This document shows, piece by piece, positions 49,945 through 60,791 of a DNA stretch of 64,000 nucleotides (positions within the stretch are counted from its first letter, which is position 1; each line of letters begins with the position of its first letter). Under the pieces are notes generated by a model. The model saw nothing but the letters and a program-made list of their open reading frames with translations. It ran no database searches and was not told the origin of the DNA. The stretch comes from an uncultured Pelagibacteraceae bacterium. GTDB lineage: Bacteria > Pseudomonadota > Alphaproteobacteria > Pelagibacterales > Pelagibacteraceae. The DNA lies in assembly GCA_902603925.1 (NCBI GenBank), contig CACKWQ010000002.1, positions 49,944 to 113,943 of the forward strand, in the 5' to 3' direction. Made by a program: the position numbers and the translations under genes.

Positions 49945-50571
49945 ATGAAACTATCTATAGTTGATTATAAATCTGGCAACATAAGCTCTGTTATCAATTC
50001 ATTTAAAGAAGTGGCACAAGATAAAGTAAATATTGAAGTCACATCTGATATTAAAAAAATTAGTTTAAGTGACAAAGTAGTTTTGCCAGGACAAGGTTCG
50101 TTTAAAAGTTGCGTTGATGCTTTGAATAATATTAATGGTTTAGTCGATACACTTAATGAATTTGTGGATGTTAAAAAAAAACCATTACTTGGTATTTGTG
50201 TAGGTTTACAGATGTTTGCTGATGTTGGATATGAAGAAACAGAAACAAAAGGTTTGGGTTGGATATCTGGAAAAGTATCGAAAATCGATAATCAAAGAGG
50301 AAAGTATAAGCTTCCTCATATTGGATGGAACCAAATAAATATTGTTAAAGATAGTAAAATTTTTAAAAGTATAGAAAATAATTCTCATATGTACTTTGTT
50401 CATAGTTATGAATTTATACCTACTGATAATAAGGTTATCTCAGCAACTACCGATTATTCAACAAAAATAGTTTGTTCAGTTGAGAAAGAAAATATATTTG
50501 GAACACAATTTCATCCCGAGAAAAGTGATAAAACTGGTTTAAAATTAGTTGATAATTTTATAAATTTGTAA
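49945..50571 (+). CDS. hisH: imidazole glycerol phosphate synthase, glutaminase subunit
   Basis: VLPGQGSF, LLGICVGLQMFAD, GTQFHPEKS. Confidence 0.97.
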   Translation: MKLSIVDYKSGNISSVINSFKEVAQDKVNIEVTSDIKKISLSDKVVLPGQGSFKSCVDALNNINGLVDTLNEFVDVKKKPLLGICVGLQMFADVGYEETETKGLGWISGKVSKIDNQRGKYKLPHIGWNQINIVKDSKIFKSIENNSHMYFVHSYEFIPTDNKVISATTDYSTKIVCSVEKENIFGTQFHPEKSDKTGLKLVDNFINL

Positions 50572-51297
50572 ATGAAAATATTTCCTGCAATAGATATTAA
50601 AGATAAAAAATGTGTAAGATTAGTCAAAGGAGATTTTGATAAAAAAACTGAGTATGAAATGTCTCCAGTAGAACAGGCTAATAAGTTTAAAGATTATGGT
50701 TTTAAAAATTTACACATTATCGATCTAGATGGAGCCTTAACTGGCGAGACAGTAAATCTCGAAATTATTAAAGATATAGTCAATAAATTTGATATTAAAA
50801 TAGAAGTAGGCGGTGGTGTTAGAAACTTTGATAGTATCCAAAAATATGCAGATGCAGGTGTTGAAAAGGTTATACTAGGAAGTGCTGCGATCAATGATAA
50901 GGAATTTTTAGAGAATGCCTGTAAAAAATTTCCAAATAAAATTGCGCTTGGTCTAGACGCTAAAGATGGCTATTTGGCTGTTTCTGGGTGGAAAAAAAAT
51001 TCTAATTTAAAAACTTTGGATTTTTTGAAAGAGGTAAATGACTTTGGTGTATCAAGATTAATTTATACGGACATAAATAAAGATGGAATGAAAACAAGCC
51101 CAAATTTTGAAGGAACAGAAAAAATAGCTGATACCTCAAATTTTCCTGTTATAATTTCAGGGGGTGTTTCTTCGATAGAGGATATTAAAAAAGCAAAAGT
51201 GCTTAACAATAAAAATATAGAGGGCATAATAGTTGGAAAAGCAATCTATGATGGAGATATAAAATTAGAAGATTTAGCAAAGGAGATTAATGCTTAA
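50572..51297 (+). CDS. hisA: ProFAR isomerase
   Basis: [33 protein letters not shown]. Confidence 0.98.
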   Translation: MKIFPAIDIKDKKCVRLVKGDFDKKTEYEMSPVEQANKFKDYGFKNLHIIDLDGALTGETVNLEIIKDIVNKFDIKIEVGGGVRNFDSIQKYADAGVEKVILGSAAINDKEFLENACKKFPNKIALGLDAKDGYLAVSGWKKNSNLKTLDFLKEVNDFGVSRLIYTDINKDGMKTSPNFEGTEKIADTSNFPVIISGGVSSIEDIKKAKVLNNKNIEGIIVGKAIYDGDIKLEDLAKEINA

Positions 51298-52045
51298 AAA
51301 TAGGATAATACCTTGCTTAGATGTCAAGAATGGTAGAGTTGTTAAAGGAATAAATTTTGTCAATTTACAAGATGCCGGTGACCCAGTGGAACAAGCTAAA
51401 ATTTATAGTGATGGTGGTGCAGACGAAATATGTTTTCTAGACATCACCGCTTCAAATGAAAATCGAGATACAATCTATCATGTAGTGAAAGAAACCTCGA
51501 AAAAATGTTTTGTTCCACTAACAGTTGGTGGCGGAGTAAGAACTGTTGAGGATATAAATAAACTACTAAACTGTGGAGCAGATAAGGTATCTATAAACAC
51601 CTCAGCAGTCCAAGATAAAAATGTAGTATTAGAAAGTTCAAAAAAATTTGGATCACAATGTATTGTTGTTGCTATTGATGCTAAAAAAAATGGAGATAAA
51701 TGGGATGTATACACTCATGGTGGAAGAAATAATTCAGGATTGGATGCTTTAGAGTTTGCTAAAAAAATGGAAGATAGCGGGGCAGGAGAACTATTGGTTA
51801 CTTCTATGGATAGAGATGGCACACAAATTGGGTATGACATTGACTTAATGAAAAAAATATCATCAATGGTTAATATTCCTTTGATAGCATCAGGAGGAGT
51901 AGGTAATCTTGATCATTTGGCTGAGGGTATAAAAGAGGGTAATGCCAGTGCAGTTTTAGCGGCTTCAATATTTCATTATGGAAAACATTCTGTTATAGAA
52001 GCAAAAGAATATTTAAATAGCAAAGGAATACCAGTAAGAATATAA
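51290..52045 (+). CDS. hisF: imidazole glycerol phosphate synthase, cyclase subunit
   Basis: [30 protein letters not shown]. Confidence 0.98.
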   Translation: MLKNRIIPCLDVKNGRVVKGINFVNLQDAGDPVEQAKIYSDGGADEICFLDITASNENRDTIYHVVKETSKKCFVPLTVGGGVRTVEDINKLLNCGADKVSINTSAVQDKNVVLESSKKFGSQCIVVAIDAKKNGDKWDVYTHGGRNNSGLDALEFAKKMEDSGAGELLVTSMDRDGTQIGYDIDLMKKISSMVNIPLIASGGVGNLDHLAEGIKEGNASAVLAASIFHYGKHSVIEAKEYLNSKGIPVRI

Positions 52046-52317
52046 TGCTTAATACTTTAGAAGAACTGATTAATTTAATAAGAGACAGAAAAAAAAGCTT
52101 TAATGAAGTCTCATATACTAAGAAATTATTAGATGACAAAAAACTAAGTGTGGCTAAGGTCAAAGAGGAAATAAGTGAACTCATCGAGGCGGTAGAGAAC
52201 AAATCAAATACAGTTCATGAGGCTGCCGATGTTTTTTATCATTTAGTGGTATATCTTGAGGCTAATAACATAAATATAGAAGATGTTATGGCCGAACTGG
52301 AAAAACGTAAGAAATAA
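52045..52317 (+). CDS. hisE: phosphoribosyl-ATP pyrophosphohydrolase
   Basis: KVKEEISELIEAVENKSNTVHEAADVFYHLVVYLE; follows hisF. Confidence 0.94.
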   Translation: MLNTLEELINLIRDRKKSFNEVSYTKKLLDDKKLSVAKVKEEISELIEAVENKSNTVHEAADVFYHLVVYLEANNINIEDVMAELEKRKK

Positions 52318-52405
52318 CTTCATTAATTATATATTATTTGCTACAAATCTATAAAAATTAGGTTTATTGCGGATTGCCTGATTAAATAAATCTAGAAATT
52401 AAATT

Positions 52406-53344
52406 ATGAGTCATAAATATTATAAACCCGCAAAATCAAGATTACATAGAAGCGAATTAGCGGTGCCAGGCTCTGCTCCTAAAATGTTTGAAAAAGCACT
52501 CAATTCAGATGCCGATTATGTTTTTTTAGATCTAGAGGACGCTGTTTCACCAAATGATAAAATAGCTGCAAGAGAAAATACGATTAAAGCCCTAAAGGAG
52601 ATTAATTGGAGAGAAAAAGGAAAAACGATTTCAGTAAGAATAAATGGATTAGATACTCACTACATGTATCGTGATGTAATAGATATCGTAGAACAAGTTG
52701 GAGATAAAGTAGACACAATACTAATTCCTAAAGCAGGAACCGCAAGCGATGTTTATATGGTTGATTGTTTGCTGACACAGATCGAGGAGAGTAAAAAAAT
52801 TAAAAATAAAATTGGTTTAGAGTGTCTCATAGAAACCGCGCTAGGAATGTCGAATATAAAAGAAATCGCAACTTCTAGCGAAAGATTAGAGGCACTTCAT
52901 TTTGGTGTTGCAGATTATGCAGCAAGTTTGAGAGCAAGGACAGTTGTAATTGGAGGACTAAATCCAGATTATCCCGGAGATCAATGGCATCATGGTTTAT
53001 CTCAAATGGTTATGACTTGTAGAGCCTATGGATTAAGAGCAATAGATGGACCATTTGGAGATTTTAATGATCCTGATGGATATATTCTTTCTGCAAAAAG
53101 AGCTGCAGCGATTGGAATAGAGGGAAAATGGGCAATTCATCCTTCTCAAATAGAATTAGCAAACCAAGTTTTCACACCTCTAGAGACAGAAGTGAAAAAA
53201 GCAAAAAGAATTATAGATGAACTTGATAAAGCTGCCAAGGAAGGCAAAGGTGCTGCTCAATTAGATGGAAGAATGATAGATGCTGCGTCAGCTCGTATGG
53301 CTGAAAATATAGTCAACATAGATAAACTAATTCAAAATAAATAA
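52406..53344 (+). CDS. mcl: L-malyl-CoA/beta-methylmalyl-CoA lyase (CitE/HpcH family)
   Basis: SRLHRSELAVPGSAPKMFEKAL..DYVFLDLEDAVSPNDK..NGLDTHYMYRDVIDIVE..GVADYAASLRARTVVIGG..KWAIHPSQIELANQVFTP. Confidence 0.88.
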   Translation: MSHKYYKPAKSRLHRSELAVPGSAPKMFEKALNSDADYVFLDLEDAVSPNDKIAARENTIKALKEINWREKGKTISVRINGLDTHYMYRDVIDIVEQVGDKVDTILIPKAGTASDVYMVDCLLTQIEESKKIKNKIGLECLIETALGMSNIKEIATSSERLEALHFGVADYAASLRARTVVIGGLNPDYPGDQWHHGLSQMVMTCRAYGLRAIDGPFGDFNDPDGYILSAKRAAAIGIEGKWAIHPSQIELANQVFTPLETEVKKAKRIIDELDKAAKEGKGAAQLDGRMIDAASARMAENIVNIDKLIQNK

Positions 53345-53345
53345 T

Positions 53346-54509
53346 ATGGATATCCACGAATACCAGGCAAAAAAACTATTAGCTGATTTTGGAGTTATTA
53401 TTCCAAGAGGTGGAATTGCATATAGTCCAGAAAATGCTGAAAATAAAGCTAGAGAAATTGGAGGATCTAAATGGGTTGTAAAAGCACAAATTCATTCAGG
53501 CGCTAGAGGAAAGGCTGGGGGAATTATATTATGCAATTCACCATTAGAAGTCGCGCAAGCAACCGATAAGCTTTTAGGAAAAAAATTAGTTACAAATCAA
53601 ACAGGACCTCAAGGAAAAATAGTAAATAGAATATATGTAGAGGAAGCTACTGATATTAAAAAAGAATTTTATTTAGGATTAGTTTTTGATAGAAGTTCCG
53701 AAAGCATAATGGTTGTAGCATCCACAGAAGGAGGTATGAGTGTTGAAGAAATCTCAAAAGAAAAACCTGAGAGCATTATAAGATCTAAAATAGAAGTAGC
53801 TGTAGGAATGCAAAAATTTCAAGCTAGAGAGATAGCGTTTGGTCTAGGGGTTGAACCTGAATTAATTAATAGAACAGCTGAGACTATAATTGGATGCTAC
53901 AGAGCATTTAGCGAGTTAGATGCAACTATGGTTGAAATTAATCCTTTAGCTGTTTCTGGACAAGGACAAATACTCGCTTTAGATTGCAAGATGAGCTTTG
54001 ATAATAACGCTTTATTTAGAAGAAACCAAATATCTGAACTTAGAGACAAAACACAAGAAAACCCTAGCGAGGTTTATGCGTCAGATAGGGGCTTAAATTA
54101 TGTAAGTTTAGACGGAAACATTGGAAATATAATTAATGGCGCAGGTCTTGCTATGGCGTCCATGGATATGATCAAATTGGCTGGTGGTGAACCTGCAAAC
54201 TTTTTAGATGTTGGAGGAGGAGCGACACCTGAAAAAATAGTAAAAGCATTTAAATTAATTTCGATGGACGAAAAAGTTAAAGTTATTTTAGTTAATATAT
54301 TTGCTGGCATTAATAGGTGCGATTGGGTAGCCGAGGGCATAGTCCAAGCTTTAGATAAAATTGAAATAAATGTTCCACTTGTAATTAGACTAGCAGGCAC
54401 AAATGTAGAAAAAGGAAATAAAATTTTAAGAGATAGTAAAATTAAATATATTGAAGCAAATTCACTTGAGGATGCAGCGAATAAAGCTGTAAAAATTTTA
54501 AAAAAATAA
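53346..54509 (+). CDS. mtkA: malate-CoA ligase beta subunit (SucC family)
   Basis: MDIHEYQAKKLLADFGVIIPRGGIAYSPENAENKAREIGGSKWVVKAQIHSGARGKAGG; MtkA-type rather than housekeeping SucC features and linkage to mcl. Confidence 0.78.
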   Translation: MDIHEYQAKKLLADFGVIIPRGGIAYSPENAENKAREIGGSKWVVKAQIHSGARGKAGGIILCNSPLEVAQATDKLLGKKLVTNQTGPQGKIVNRIYVEEATDIKKEFYLGLVFDRSSESIMVVASTEGGMSVEEISKEKPESIIRSKIEVAVGMQKFQAREIAFGLGVEPELINRTAETIIGCYRAFSELDATMVEINPLAVSGQGQILALDCKMSFDNNALFRRNQISELRDKTQENPSEVYASDRGLNYVSLDGNIGNIINGAGLAMASMDMIKLAGGEPANFLDVGGGATPEKIVKAFKLISMDEKVKVILVNIFAGINRCDWVAEGIVQALDKIEINVPLVIRLAGTNVEKGNKILRDSKIKYIEANSLEDAANKAVKILKK

Positions 54510-54511
54510 TT

Positions 54512-55399
54512 ATGGCAGTTATAATTGATAAAAATACCAAAATTATAATCCAAGGATTTACAGGTAAAATGGGTACATTTCATGCAGAAGAAATGATTAA
54601 ATATGGATCAAATGTTGTCGGAGGAGTAACTCCAGGCAAAGGAGGAACAAAACATTTAAATCTTCCAGTTTTTAATACTGTAAAAGAGGCTGTTGATAGT
54701 ACAAATGCTACTGCTTCAATTTTGTTTGTTCCGCCAGCATTTGCTGCCGACTCTGCTATGGAAGCAGCTGATGCAGGCATAAGAACATGCGTTGCTATAG
54801 TTGATGGTATCCCATCTCATGACATGATCAAAATTAAAAGATATATGAGAAGGTATTCTAAATCTGAGAAAATGAGTTTAGTAGGACCCAACTGTGCAGG
54901 TATAATAAGTCCTGGTAAATCAATGCTAGGTATTATGCCTGGACATATTTATAAAGAAGGAAGAGTTGGAATAATTAGCAGATCTGGAACTCTCGGTTAT
55001 GAAGCTGCTCAGCAATTAAAAGATCTAAATATTGGGGTTTCCACGAGTGTTGGAATTGGAGGAGACCCAATTAATGGTAGCTCATTTAAAGATATCATTG
55101 GAAGATTTGAAGAAGATGATGAGACAGACGCAATACTTATGATTGGAGAAATTGGAGGCCCTCAAGAAGTTGCCGCTGGAGAATTTGCAAAACAAAACAT
55201 GAAAAAACCTGTCATCGCATATATAGCTGGTTTAACAGCGCCTAAAGGGAGAGTGATGGGTCATGCTGGAGCAATAGTTTCAGCATATGGGGAAAGTGCG
55301 GTCGAAAAAGTAGAAATTTTAAAAGAATTTGGAATAACAATTTCAAAAAATCCATCAGTGATGGGTGAGACAGTCAAAAATGTGTTAAAAAAAAATTAA
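54512..55399 (+). CDS. mtkB: malate-CoA ligase alpha subunit (SucD family)
   Basis: NTKIIIQGFTGKMGTFHAEEMIKYGSNVVGGVTPGKGG; GHAGAIVSAYGESAVEKVEILKEFG; paired with SucC-like gene. Confidence 0.78.
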   Translation: MAVIIDKNTKIIIQGFTGKMGTFHAEEMIKYGSNVVGGVTPGKGGTKHLNLPVFNTVKEAVDSTNATASILFVPPAFAADSAMEAADAGIRTCVAIVDGIPSHDMIKIKRYMRRYSKSEKMSLVGPNCAGIISPGKSMLGIMPGHIYKEGRVGIISRSGTLGYEAAQQLKDLNIGVSTSVGIGGDPINGSSFKDIIGRFEEDDETDAILMIGEIGGPQEVAAGEFAKQNMKKPVIAYIAGLTAPKGRVMGHAGAIVSAYGESAVEKVEILKEFGITISKNPSVMGETVKNVLKKN

Positions 55400-55401
55400 T
55401 T

Positions 55402-55767
55402 ATGAATTACGATGATAATAATATATTCGCTAAAATTTTAAGAGGTGAAATACCTTGTAAAAAAGTTTATGAAGATGAATTCGTTTTATCTTTTTACGAT
55501 GTTAATCCGCGAAAAAAAATACATGTTTTAGTTATTCCAAAAGGTAAATTCGTAAATCTCGATCATTTTAATAAAAACGCGTCAGACAAAGAAATAGTTG
55601 GTTTAATTAAGGGTATCACTTTAGTAGCTAATAAACTTGGTATTTCATTTGACAAAGGCGAAGGATATAGAACTCTGTCAAATATAGGTTTGAATGGTGG
55701 GCAGGAAGTTCCTCATTTACACTTTCATTTATTTGGAGGAGAAAAAGCAGGAAGAATGATCGGCTAA
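55402..55767 (+). CDS. HIT family hydrolase
   Basis: NIFAKILRGEIPCKKVYEDEF; GQEVPHLHFHLFGG (HxHxH). Confidence 0.96.
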   Translation: MNYDDNNIFAKILRGEIPCKKVYEDEFVLSFYDVNPRKKIHVLVIPKGKFVNLDHFNKNASDKEIVGLIKGITLVANKLGISFDKGEGYRTLSNIGLNGGQEVPHLHFHLFGGEKAGRMIG

Positions 55768-55768
55768 A

Positions 55769-56275
55769 ATGATAGAAATTTACAGAAGTTACTTAGAAAT
55801 TAAAAAACTCGATGACTTAAATGAAACATCTAGGCCGAACAAAAATTGTAAAATTGAACTGGTAAATCCATCTAACTTTCAACTCAATAAATTTTTTTAT
55901 AAACAAATTGGCAAGAAACACAGATGGATAGACAGGCTCTCTTGGAATGAACAGGTTTGGAGAAATTATATAGATAATTCAAGAGTAAGCACTTATGTTA
56001 TTAAAGAAAAAAGTGATTTAGCTGGATACTTTGAACAAATTTATAACGAACAAAACAATGAATATGAAATAGCATACTTTGGTATTTTAGAGGAGTTTAG
56101 ATCAAAAAAATATGGAAGCTACCTTTTGTCTAATGCAATAAAATCCAAGCTGAAAGATGGTGCAAAAAGAGTATGGGTTCATACATGTTCACTTGACCAT
56201 GAAAATGCTCTTAAAAATTACTTAGCAAGAGGAATGAAAGTTTTTAAAGAGGAAAAAATCAAAATATCAGCATAA
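55769..56275 (+). CDS. GNAT family N-acetyltransferase
   Basis: EYEIAYFGILEEFRSKKYGSYLLSNAIKSKLKDGAKRVWVHTCSLDHENALKNYLARGMKVFKEE. Confidence 0.88.
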   Translation: MIEIYRSYLEIKKLDDLNETSRPNKNCKIELVNPSNFQLNKFFYKQIGKKHRWIDRLSWNEQVWRNYIDNSRVSTYVIKEKSDLAGYFEQIYNEQNNEYEIAYFGILEEFRSKKYGSYLLSNAIKSKLKDGAKRVWVHTCSLDHENALKNYLARGMKVFKEEKIKISA

Positions 56276-56830
56276 TTAGTGCATCTTGGGAAGTTTAAAA
56301 ATTTTCTTATCTATATCATTATTTATTTTTAGATCAAAAATATAAGTTACAGTTAAATTTTGGTAAACATCCTCCGTTTGCCATCCAATTAAATTAAGAC
56401 TGTCTTTTTCAAAAAACAAATTAAGTATTTTATTTTTTTCACTAATTGAAAACATGTAGAATTTTTCGTTAACTAATTCTTCTCTGAGTTTAGATATATT
56501 TTTAATAATAAAATCTTTATCTAATAGCAACGCTAGTGGCGTGGACTCTAAAGGATATCGGTAATATTGTAAGTTTTTATCACTTTTTATAACTAATGAC
56601 TTTCCATTTGAAACTAAAATTTTATTGAACTTATACTTATATTTACAAAAAATTTTTTTTGGATATAAAATTGTGCATTCGCCGGTTTCATCTTTTCCAT
56701 CAATTGTTTGAGTAAAATTAAAACTAAAGTTATTTATTCCCTCAAAATTTTTTATTATTTCTTTTTTAACAGATCCAATTGAATGTGAAATTAAACTAAA
56801 AAATATTAGTATTACCAAAAGTAATTTCAT
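56276..56830 (-). CDS. lolA: outer-membrane lipoprotein carrier LolA-like
   Basis: Signal peptide; NNFSFNFTQTIDGKDETGECTILYPKKIFCKYKY..LVIKSDKNLQYYRYPLESTPL; next to ftsK. Confidence 0.88.
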   Translation of the reverse strand: MKLLLVILIFFSLISHSIGSVKKEIIKNFEGINNFSFNFTQTIDGKDETGECTILYPKKIFCKYKYKFNKILVSNGKSLVIKSDKNLQYYRYPLESTPLALLLDKDFIIKNISKLREELVNEKFYMFSISEKNKILNLFFEKDSLNLIGWQTEDVYQNLTVTYIFDLKINNDIDKKIFKLPKMH

Positions 56831-58950
56831 TTTAGAACTTCTCTTTTGCCAACATGATTTGCTTTACTTACTTCCCCTCTATCTTCCATCATATCTATGA
56901 TTCTTGCAGCTCTGTTATATCCAATTTGAAGTTTTCTTTGTAAAAAGGACGTTGATGCCTTTCCCTCATTTTTAATTAGTTCTAAGGCCTCGCTATAAAG
57001 TTCATCTTTTTCATTATCATTTTTTTCAAAAGATAATTCTTTTTCATCAGCAAAATTTAAAATTTCATCAATGTAATCAGGCTCTGCTTGAGACCTTATA
57101 AAGCTGTTAACTTTTTCAATTTCCTCATCTGAAACAAAAGGAGCATGAATTCTAACGATTCTATTTGCTGAGGACATATATAACATATCTCCTTTACCTA
57201 GTAATTGTTCTGCACCCTGTTCTCCTAAAATTGTTCTACTATCTATCTTCGATGTTACCTGAAATGAAATTCTTGTAGGAAAATTTGCTTTTATTGTTCC
57301 AGTTATCACGTCAACACTCGGTCTTTGTGTTGCCATTATTATATGAATTCCAGAGGCTCTAGCCATTTGAGATAATTTTTGAATATATCCCTCTATTTCT
57401 TTGCCAGCAACATGCATTAAATCTGCCATCTCATCTACTATTACAACTATATATGGCATTGGAAGTTTTTTGTGTTTAGAATTGTAACTGTCGATATTTC
57501 TTACACCTTCGCGTGTCATAAGTTTGTATCTACTTTCCATTTCTTTTACAACCCAACCTAAAACAGAAGCTGCTTTTTTTGCTTCAGTAATTACAGGACA
57601 AAGTAAGTGTGGTATTCCTTCATAGGTTGATAATTCCAACATTTTAGGATCAATTAAAATAAATTTACATTTTTGTGGGTTATGTTTGTAAAGCAAAGAA
57701 AGAATTATCGTATTTATGCAAACTGATTTACCAGATCCTGTGGTTCCGGCTATAAGCAAATGTGGCATAGAACTCAAATCCCCAATAACTGGTATTCCCG
57801 AAATACTTTTGCCTAATGCTATAGGTAGATTGAAATCTTTATTTCCAAAGTTTTGATTTGATAAAATTTCTCTCAGATAAACACTTTCTCTAATTTGATT
57901 AGGTAATTCTATACCGATTGTGCTTCTCCCGGGTATAGTTGAAATTCTAGCTGACTCCGAACTCGTGTTTCTTGCTATATCCTCAGAAAGATTTATTATC
58001 TTTGAAACTTTTACTCCTGCTGCAGGCTCAAATTCATTTAGAGTAACTACAGGTCCATAATTAATTTTTTTTATCTTACCTTGAACTCCAAAATCTAACA
58101 AAATTTTTTCAAGAAATGACTCGTCAATTAAGTTTTCTTGTTTTTGATTTCTCTCCCCCTTTTTAGGAAGATTTAGTATATCAAGTTTAGGTATTTTAAA
58201 TTTAGACTCGTTTATTTTTGACAGTCTGTTAAAAGGCAGGTTTTCCTGAATGCGAGTTTCTATTAGATTAGAATTAACTTTTTCAAAATAGTTCGCCTCA
58301 TTTTCTCTGATTAGATTTTCAGAATTCTTAACTTTTAGTTTACTATTTTTAACAATATAGTTAAAAACTGATATGACCACACTTATTTTAAAATTTACAG
58401 AAATCAAAAATAAAAATATTATAATAAGGACAAGTATATAAAATGAAAAGTCTTTATTTAAGTTTAATAAATTAATTAAAGAAGTATCAACTAAATAAGC
58501 ACCAACAAAACCACCATTTCCGTTAATCATTAATTGAAAAGATTCGTTATAAAATAATGAAAAAAAAAGTGATCCAAAAATAATATATAACACAGTATAA
58601 AAAAAATTTTCTATAATAATTAAGATTTGCTTTAATTTAACAATTCTCAGTCCATTAAAAAAAAAAGTGAGAGGAACGAGATAGGAAATGAGACCGAATG
58701 ACTGAAATATAAAATCAGAAATGTAGCTTCCCCTAAAACCCATTATATTGTTAATTTTTACAGTTTCTTTAAAAATAAAATTTGGATCCTCCGGGGCATA
58801 GGTTGCCATTGATAAAGCTATAAAAATTGAAAACAAGATTACAGAAAATCCAAATAACTCAATAACTCTATTCAGAGTAAAATCCCTCGTTTTAGCTAAA
58901 ATGTTTTTTATATTCATATAATTCGACTCAGAATTGTCACTTTGTATCAT
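56827..58950 (-). CDS. ftsK: DNA translocase FtsK
   Basis: GTTGSGKSVCINTIILSLLYKHNPQKCKFILIDPKMLELS; N-terminal TM segments; C-terminal gamma winged helix. Confidence 0.97.
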   Translation of the reverse strand: MIQSDNSESNYMNIKNILAKTRDFTLNRVIELFGFSVILFSIFIALSMATYAPEDPNFIFKETVKINNIMGFRGSYISDFIFQSFGLISYLVPLTFFFNGLRIVKLKQILIIIENFFYTVLYIIFGSLFFSLFYNESFQLMINGNGGFVGAYLVDTSLINLLNLNKDFSFYILVLIIIFLFLISVNFKISVVISVFNYIVKNSKLKVKNSENLIRENEANYFEKVNSNLIETRIQENLPFNRLSKINESKFKIPKLDILNLPKKGERNQKQENLIDESFLEKILLDFGVQGKIKKINYGPVVTLNEFEPAAGVKVSKIINLSEDIARNTSSESARISTIPGRSTIGIELPNQIRESVYLREILSNQNFGNKDFNLPIALGKSISGIPVIGDLSSMPHLLIAGTTGSGKSVCINTIILSLLYKHNPQKCKFILIDPKMLELSTYEGIPHLLCPVITEAKKAASVLGWVVKEMESRYKLMTREGVRNIDSYNSKHKKLPMPYIVVIVDEMADLMHVAGKEIEGYIQKLSQMARASGIHIIMATQRPSVDVITGTIKANFPTRISFQVTSKIDSRTILGEQGAEQLLGKGDMLYMSSANRIVRIHAPFVSDEEIEKVNSFIRSQAEPDYIDEILNFADEKELSFEKNDNEKDELYSEALELIKNEGKASTSFLQRKLQIGYNRAARIIDMMEDRGEVSKANHVGKREVLK

Positions 58951-58981
58951 TTAATTTTTACTGATAAAATTAATTTTATTT

Positions 58982-60076
58982 ATGAAAATTTGTATAATTG
59001 GAAATGGTTTAACTGCCCTGATACTCGCCAAAAACTTGTTAAAAAGGAAAATTTCGGTTTATTTGGTTGAAGATCCTAAAAAATATAATATTTCAAACGT
59101 GAGAACAATTGGTATTACCGAAAAAAATTTAGATTTTTTAAATCAACTTTACCCTAAAATAAATAAAGAAGGATTTCCAATCAAAAAAATTGAAATTTTT
59201 AATTATAAAAATTCTGAGAAGATTTTGGAATTTGATTCTAGAAAAAAAAATGAAATGTGGATGTTTAAATATAAAAAAATTTATGATTTTGTAAAAAAAA
59301 AATTGTATAAAGAAAGTAGATTTCATACGACAAAAAAAAATCTAGACCGATTAATCCTAAATAAAAATTTCTTAAATTCATATGATTTAATAATAGATAC
59401 CCAGCTTAATAACTCATTTAGTAGAGCAAATTTTTCAAAGAGAATAAAAAAAGATTACTTTAGTAAAGCATTTGTAACTATTTTTAAGCACAAAAAGATT
59501 TTAAACAATTCAGCAAGTCAGATATTTACAAGTTATGGACCACTCGCATTTTTACCTTTATCTTCGACAGAAACATCTGTTGTATTCTCTGTTAAAAATT
59601 TTAAAAATTCCATTATTCAGCAAAACGAGGTTAAGGAATTAATTAAAAAATATAACTTAAAATATGAAATAACTAAATTCGATAAATTTGAGGTATTTGA
59701 TTTAAAATTATCTTTGTTTAGAAAATATTTTCATAAAAATGTATTAGCCTTTGGAGACACTTTGCATAGAATACATCCTCTTGCAGGACAAGGTTTTAAT
59801 ATGAATTTAAGAGACACTAAAGCCTTGATGCGTTTGATAGATTATAAATTAAAACTTGGTTATCCTTTAGATAAGTCTATTCTACGTGATTTTGAAAAAA
59901 ATTATAAGCATACAAATACCTTGTTTGCTAGTGGTATAGATTTAATTCATGAATTCTTTCAAGTTGAAAAAAAAATTCCAATTAAGATTTCAAAGAAAAT
60001 TTTTAAAATTTTTAATTCAAAAAAAATTTTTAATGACCTGAGTAAAAAATTTGCCAATGAAGGTTTAAATTTTTAA
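58982..60076 (+). CDS. FAD-dependent ubiquinone biosynthesis hydroxylase (UbiH/Coq6 type)
   Basis: IIGNGLTALILAKNLLKRKISVYLVE; LAFGDTLHRIHPLAGQGFNMNLRDTKALMRLID. Confidence 0.85.
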   Translation: MKICIIGNGLTALILAKNLLKRKISVYLVEDPKKYNISNVRTIGITEKNLDFLNQLYPKINKEGFPIKKIEIFNYKNSEKILEFDSRKKNEMWMFKYKKIYDFVKKKLYKESRFHTTKKNLDRLILNKNFLNSYDLIIDTQLNNSFSRANFSKRIKKDYFSKAFVTIFKHKKILNNSASQIFTSYGPLAFLPLSSTETSVVFSVKNFKNSIIQQNEVKELIKKYNLKYEITKFDKFEVFDLKLSLFRKYFHKNVLAFGDTLHRIHPLAGQGFNMNLRDTKALMRLIDYKLKLGYPLDKSILRDFEKNYKHTNTLFASGIDLIHEFFQVEKKIPIKISKKIFKIFNSKKIFNDLSKKFANEGLNF

Positions 60077-60084
60077 TGATTGAA

Positions 60085-60729
60085 TTATTGAATTGTTGTA
60101 TTGCTAAAATTGTCAGCTATATACGTTTTTAATATTTCTTCTAATTTTTGCCTTCTATAGTTTAAATTTGGACTTTCAAGTAAAATTTGTTTCTCCTCTA
60201 AAGAAAATGGAGATGCCATTGACAGGGTATTTATTGTTTGGTCTAAACTTTGTTTTTCTAAATCTTTCCAATTTATTGCATAACCTTGTTTTTTAAAAAG
60301 AGATTTAAGATTTTTAAATATTAGTTCAAGATCTGAAAATTTAATTTCTTCATCTTTTGAGCTCAAATCGTTTTGAAATGTTTCAAAATCTATTCTACAA
60401 GTTCTATATAACTTTTCATTTTCTAGCTCTTCTAATATTTTAAACCTAACGATACCACTTAATACAATTAAATATCTTCCATCCCCTGTCTCATTAAAGC
60501 TTGTTATTTTTCCTAAACAACCAATATCATATAGGTCGGGCTTGTTTTCAGTACCTGTCTTTTTAGGCTGTATCATCCCAATCATGCGATGACTTTTCAT
60601 ACTATCGTCAATCATTTGAAGATATCTAGGCTCAAAAATATTTAGAGGCACAGTAGTTTCAGGAAAAATTATAAAATTTGATAGAGGAAATACGGGTATA
60701 ATGTCTGGTATTTTTATTTTATTGTTCAT
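60085..60729 (-). CDS. LON N-terminal (substrate-binding) domain protein
   Basis: IPVFPLSNFIIFPETTVPLNIFEPRYLQMIDDSM; DIGCLGKITSFNETGDGRYLIVLSGIVRFKI. Confidence 0.93.
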   Translation of the reverse strand: MNNKIKIPDIIPVFPLSNFIIFPETTVPLNIFEPRYLQMIDDSMKSHRMIGMIQPKKTGTENKPDLYDIGCLGKITSFNETGDGRYLIVLSGIVRFKILEELENEKLYRTCRIDFETFQNDLSSKDEEIKFSDLELIFKNLKSLFKKQGYAINWKDLEKQSLDQTINTLSMASPFSLEEKQILLESPNLNYRRQKLEEILKTYIADNFSNTTIQ

Positions 60730-60791
60730 AATTTATTCTATCAAATAATTTGCATTTGTAAAAACTGCTAATTATAATCAAATTTACATAA

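Noticed and set aside
52318-52405. Possible riboswitch in the hisE-mcl gap
   Set aside because: Only 88 nt and AT-rich, with no visible conserved riboswitch core or strong stem.
54098-54583. 161-aa minus-strand ORF opposite mtkA/mtkB
   Set aside because: Spurious antisense frame over a conserved coding region, with no motif.
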